Assembly (NCBI GenBank): GCA_002358875.1
Contig: DEPS01000063.1
Coordinates: forward strand, 12,861 to 23,177
Reading direction: 5' to 3'
Length of the DNA: 10,317 bases
Origin: Lachnospiraceae bacterium UBA3386
GTDB taxonomy: Bacteria > Bacillota > Clostridia > Lachnospirales > Lachnospiraceae
Shown: positions 7,667 through 10,317 of the stretch, in pieces
How the letters are laid out: each line of letters opens with the position of its first letter
Numbering within the stretch: position 1 is the first letter of the stretch
Notes under the pieces: model-generated
What the model was told of the DNA's origin: nothing
Databases searched by the model: none
What the model saw: the letters and a program-made list of their open reading frames with translations, nothing else
Translations under genes and position numbers: made by a program

Positions 7667-8911
7667 ATGAAAAAAAGCACTAAAAGAAGAATTTTACAGC
7701 TGCTGTGCTGTGCCGCTTTGGTCCTTCTCGCGTATTTTGCAGGGCATTTTCCTTTTTATATCTATGATAAGGCGGAGCTGCATACGACTCTGGAGGAGTT
7801 TTTCTCCCTGCAGCATCTGCAGAGGCTGGCACCTTTTGCCCTGATCCTCCTGATATCCGCCGCAGGCATCATTCTGGCAGTCCTTTTCCGGGGACGGCTT
7901 TTACGGTCGGATCCCATGAAAAGGGACACTGCAGGGAAGCGCTGTTTACGGGGAAGGGGGCACGTGACCATCCCCTCCCCCTCTGCCTTTCATATCATCC
8001 GCTGGGTCTGCATGATCGTCTTTTCTGTGACAGTCATGTTCGGGGGCATTTTCCTGGGCTTTACCATCAGCGGATTCAGCTTTCCTGTCCTGGCCTGCCC
8101 GACCAACAGGGACCAGCTATTTGAGAGCAGCTGCTATTTTCTCTCCCATCTCCCCACGCTGCTGGAGGAATACTCTCCTGCCGGAATAGCGGCGTTTGTG
8201 ATCAGCACAGTCGGAAGCGCAGCTCTTCTGGGCAGGATCATCTGCGGATTTCTGTGTCCCATGGGCCTGATCCAGGACCTGATGCACCTCATCCGCCAGA
8301 AAACCAGGGTGGAAGGAGTCTTCGTGAATGAAAAAATGAACGCCTGGCTCCTTCCCGTCAAATGGGTCATGGTCCTGATCATGATCGGCCTCGTTTTTGC
8401 CGGCGGAGAATTCTGCAGCTTCTGCCCGGCGCTCGCCACCTCCCCCGTCTTCGCAGGAATGAAGGTCAGTCTCTACCTGAGCGGCTTCATGATGATACTG
8501 GTCCTCATCGGCAGCTTTTTCAAGCGCAGGGCCTGGTGCAGCATCTGCCCCATGGGATATCTTCTGGGCCTCTTCCACCATATCTCCCCCTTCCGGCTCA
8601 AAAAGGACACCACAGCCTGCACGGAATGCGGAGCCTGCTACGAAGCCTGCCCCATGGGGATCAAGGCGATCTATACGGAGCGAGAAAAGACCGACGTCAC
8701 AGACATCAACTGCATCCTCTGCGGAGAATGCATCCGCAGATGCCCCGAGGACAATGCCCTGTACATGACCTTTGCCGGAAAAACATTCTACAAAGCATCC
8801 AGAGAAAACGTGACAGGCCCCTACCGCCGCCCCTCCAGCCTCAGGAAATGCTCTGGAAAATGCACACCGGACTGCTCCGCAAACTGTAAAGGAAACAAAA
8901 ACACTCATTAA
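7667..8911 (+). CDS. Six-helix membrane iron-sulfur protein (NapH/YccM-like) with 2x[4Fe-4S] ferredoxin domain
   Basis: This 414-residue protein probably moves electrons between the membrane quinone pool or a membrane partner and a soluble Fe-S enzyme. Predicted helices lie at about 10-30, 54-75, 110-142, 172-195, 230-248 and 271-287. NapH-type cysteine motifs follow helices: CGFLCPMG (193-200), CSFCP (250-254) and CSICPMG (291-297). Two classic [4Fe-4S] motifs come next, CTECGACYEACP (318-329) and CILCGECIRRCP (349-360). The tail has four more cysteines at 395, 399, 403 and 407 (CX3CX3CX3C), which is unusual. I chose ATG 7667 because MKKSTKRR is a typical positive-inside N-terminus. GGGAGG at 7648-7653 is 13 bases away, which is long, and TTG 7646 in the same frame is possible but overlaps this site. 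It sits between the two dehydratase-family genes, which suggests it serves them. The exact donor and acceptor are unknown. Confidence 0.85.
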   Translation: MKKSTKRRILQLLCCAALVLLAYFAGHFPFYIYDKAELHTTLEEFFSLQHLQRLAPFALILLISAAGIILAVLFRGRLLRSDPMKRDTAGKRCLRGRGHVTIPSPSAFHIIRWVCMIVFSVTVMFGGIFLGFTISGFSFPVLACPTNRDQLFESSCYFLSHLPTLLEEYSPAGIAAFVISTVGSAALLGRIICGFLCPMGLIQDLMHLIRQKTRVEGVFVNEKMNAWLLPVKWVMVLIMIGLVFAGGEFCSFCPALATSPVFAGMKVSLYLSGFMMILVLIGSFFKRRAWCSICPMGYLLGLFHHISPFRLKKDTTACTECGACYEACPMGIKAIYTEREKTDVTDINCILCGECIRRCPEDNALYMTFAGKTFYKASRENVTGPYRRPSSLRKCSGKCTPDCSANCKGNKNTH

Positions 8912-8954
8912 CAAGTGCGCCCATAAAAAACACCTGTTAAAAAGCGAAAACAAA

Positions 8955-8999
8955 AAGGCTGTTACTAAAAGAGCCTTCCCTTTGATAGTGAAGGCTTTT
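8955..8999 (+). promoter_or_regulatory. Two mutually exclusive hairpins, attenuator-like, before the 9024 gene
   Basis: AAGGCT (8955-8960) can pair with AGCCTT (8972-8977). The same central arm, extended to AGCCTTC (8972-8978), can instead pair with GAAGGCT (8990-8996), which is followed by TTT. The second stem can extend to about 10 bp with one G-T pair. Three arms sharing one centre is the layout of a terminator/antiterminator switch, though the stems are short and the T tract weak. It may simply be a partial terminator after the membrane ferredoxin gene. Confidence 0.4.
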
Positions 9000-9023
9000 A
9001 AAAGGTAAGAAAGAAGGACCAAT

Positions 9024-10304
9024 ATGATCAAAAACGAACGTTTTTCCGCCAGGCAGATCCGTACCAGCCGCAGCTACCTGAATCGGATCCGGGAGCTTGG
9101 CCGGATGCCGGAGGGGCTGGAGCCCTTTCTGGCCGCCCTGGAGGACGTATATGTAAGGGAAAAGCTTCCCGAATCCCTGGAGGGGGAAACACTGGTGGGT
9201 ACCTACTGCGTCATGGTTCCCCAGGAGCTGATCTACGCCGCGGGGGCGGTTCCCGTAAAACTCTGCAGCGGCAACTATATCGGCTTTTCCGTGGGCGACG
9301 ACCTGGCGCCAAGGGATGCCTGCCCTCTGGTAAAGGCCGTTGCCGGGTTTAAGGAAATGGAGACCATGCCTCTCTACCAGAACTGCGCCATGATGGCGGT
9401 CCCCATCACCTGCGACTGCAAAAAGAAGCTGGTGGAGATCCTGGAAGAGAAATACAGTGTCTTCCCCATGCAGGTCCCCGCGGCAAGACAGGACGAGGAC
9501 ATCCGCCAGTATGTGGAGGAGCTCTATCGGCTGATCAGCAGACTGGAGAGTGTGACTCACAGGGAGGTGACCTGGGAAAGTCTGGCGGACAGCTTCGAGC
9601 TGACGGGCTATGCTCAGCGCGAGCTCTCACATTTTTTAAAACTAAAGAAACGCTTCCCCTACCTCATCAAGGGCACCCACGCTCTCGCAGTGATGAACGC
9701 CGCCTCCTACCTTCCCCAGGACATCTGGTCGGATCATCTGCACAGCCTGAACAGGGAACTTGAAGACAGGGAAAAGAAGGGGATCCTGGCAGTGCCCAGA
9801 AAACAGCCCCGGATCCTGGTCACCGGCTCCCCCCTGATCTTCCCCAACGTCAAGATTCCTCTTCTGATCGAGGAAATGGGCGGCTTTCTGGCTGCGGATG
9901 AGACCTGCATGGGTGAGCGCGGCCTCTCCGACCCCGCCGTGGTAGTGGACGAGAGCTTCGACGGCATGATGCGGGCCCTCGCCAACCGGGCCGTCCGCCC
10001 CTGCTCCTGCCCCACCTTTGCGGACAATAAAGAGAGGATCTACCGCATCCGCCAGATGATAAAGGACTATCATATCCAGGGCGTGATCTACCACGTCCTG
10101 CGCGGATGCCTGGTCTATGATTTTGAATACAACATGCTGGAGGAAGAACTGGGAAAAATGGACATCCCCGTCATCCGGCTGGAAACAGACTACAACGAAG
10201 AAGACGTTGAACAGCTGCGGATCCGCATCGAAGCGTTTATCGAGCTGATCAAACTGAGCAAGGGAGACAGTTTAAAAAATCGCGCTGATGCGCCGATTTT
10301 TTAA
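9024..10304 (+). CDS. 2-hydroxyacyl-CoA dehydratase-family protein of YjiM / double-cubane-cluster type
   Basis: This 426-residue protein is intact and cysteine-rich. GTYCVMVPQELIYAAGAVPVKLCS (59-82) has the GTYC and LCS motifs I recall from E. coli YjiM. CPLVK (100-104), ITCD (128-131), PCSCP (326-330) and RGC (360-362) follow in the family order. Cysteines are at 62, 81, 100, 121, 130, 132, 295, 327, 329 and 362. The C-terminal half holds the second Rossmann-like domain, with PRILVTGSP (262-270) and IPVIRLETDY (381-390). Family members bind [4Fe-4S] or an [8Fe-9S] double-cubane cluster and usually receive electrons from an ATP-dependent activator (HgdC, YjiL), which is not in the window. 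The substrate is unknown. The start follows a GAAGGA site (9013-9018). The last eight or so codons lie within a terminator stem, giving a short C-terminal extension after the conserved block. Acyl-CoA dehydration and reduction of small molecules are both open. Confidence 0.88.
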   Translation: MIKNERFSARQIRTSRSYLNRIRELGRMPEGLEPFLAALEDVYVREKLPESLEGETLVGTYCVMVPQELIYAAGAVPVKLCSGNYIGFSVGDDLAPRDACPLVKAVAGFKEMETMPLYQNCAMMAVPITCDCKKKLVEILEEKYSVFPMQVPAARQDEDIRQYVEELYRLISRLESVTHREVTWESLADSFELTGYAQRELSHFLKLKKRFPYLIKGTHALAVMNAASYLPQDIWSDHLHSLNRELEDREKKGILAVPRKQPRILVTGSPLIFPNVKIPLLIEEMGGFLAADETCMGERGLSDPAVVVDESFDGMMRALANRAVRPCSCPTFADNKERIYRIRQMIKDYHIQGVIYHVLRGCLVYDFEYNMLEEELGKMDIPVIRLETDYNEEDVEQLRIRIEAFIELIKLSKGDSLKNRADAPIF

Positions 10305-10307
10305 ACT
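10269..10307 (+). terminator. Rho-independent terminator overlapping the stop codon of the 9024 gene
   Basis: The left arm AGTTTAAAAAATCGCGC (10269-10285) pairs with the right arm 10290-10307 across the loop TGAT, with one unpaired C in the right arm. It has a GC core and six consecutive Ts at the 3' side. The TAA stop (10302-10304) is inside the right arm. CGCCGATT (10291-10298) could alternatively pair with AATCGGTG at the window edge (10310-10317), so a second structure may follow. Confidence 0.8.
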
Positions 10308-10317
10308 CGAATCGGTG

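Noticed and set aside
8117..9031. 304-residue open frame on the minus strand
   Set aside because: It is antisense to the membrane ferredoxin gene and is rich in His/Gly/Asp with no recognisable motif.

Overview
The window looks like chromosomal DNA of a fairly GC-rich anaerobic Firmicute, most likely a gut clostridium of the Lachnospiraceae type. This is inferred from the strong AGGAG-type ribosome binding sites, an MBG/Ig-like/Fn3 surface protein, and a homologue of the oxygen-sensitive 2-hydroxyacyl-CoA dehydratase family. There is no rRNA, tRNA or taxonomic marker to confirm it.

Region 1 (1-3086). The 3' part of a large secreted or surface protein gene (+), whose start lies before the window. 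It has a repetitive N-terminal part, a four-unit QDPSSxGNKEN-type linker, an MBG/Ig-like pair of modules and two Fn3-like modules. A REP-like hairpin and an 18-bp bidirectional terminator follow, separating it from convergent genes.

Region 2 (3087-5785, minus strand). Alanine dehydrogenase (ald), then a cytoplasmic GH32 sucrose/fructan hydrolase (scrB-like) 92 bases downstream. An extended -10 promoter is visible before ald, and I see no convincing terminator between the two genes. They may therefore be co-transcribed, but they have no obvious shared pathway.

Region 3 (5786-6176). A divergent 391-base intergenic region. It holds the ald promoter, a perfect 11-bp inverted repeat, a cluster of CCTAAAA motifs, a possible rightward -10 box and a dyad-rich leader.

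Region 4 (6177-10317, plus strand). Three co-oriented genes. The first is a 2-hydroxyacyl-CoA dehydratase-family protein that has lost every cysteine present in the third gene's matching positions. It is interrupted by one in-frame TAG, after which the same frame continues to a full-length C-terminus. The second is a six-helix membrane protein with NapH-type cysteine motifs, a 2x[4Fe-4S] ferredoxin domain and an unusual CX3CX3CX3C tail. The third is an intact, cysteine-rich homologue of the E. coli YjiM / double-cubane-cluster protein type. I infer a redox module in which the membrane ferredoxin may deliver electrons to a low-potential Fe-S enzyme. No ATP-dependent activator (HgdC/YjiL type) is in the window, and a terminator closes the group at 10307. 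The combination of a cysteine-free paralogue, a membrane ferredoxin and a cysteine-rich paralogue is the most unusual system here.
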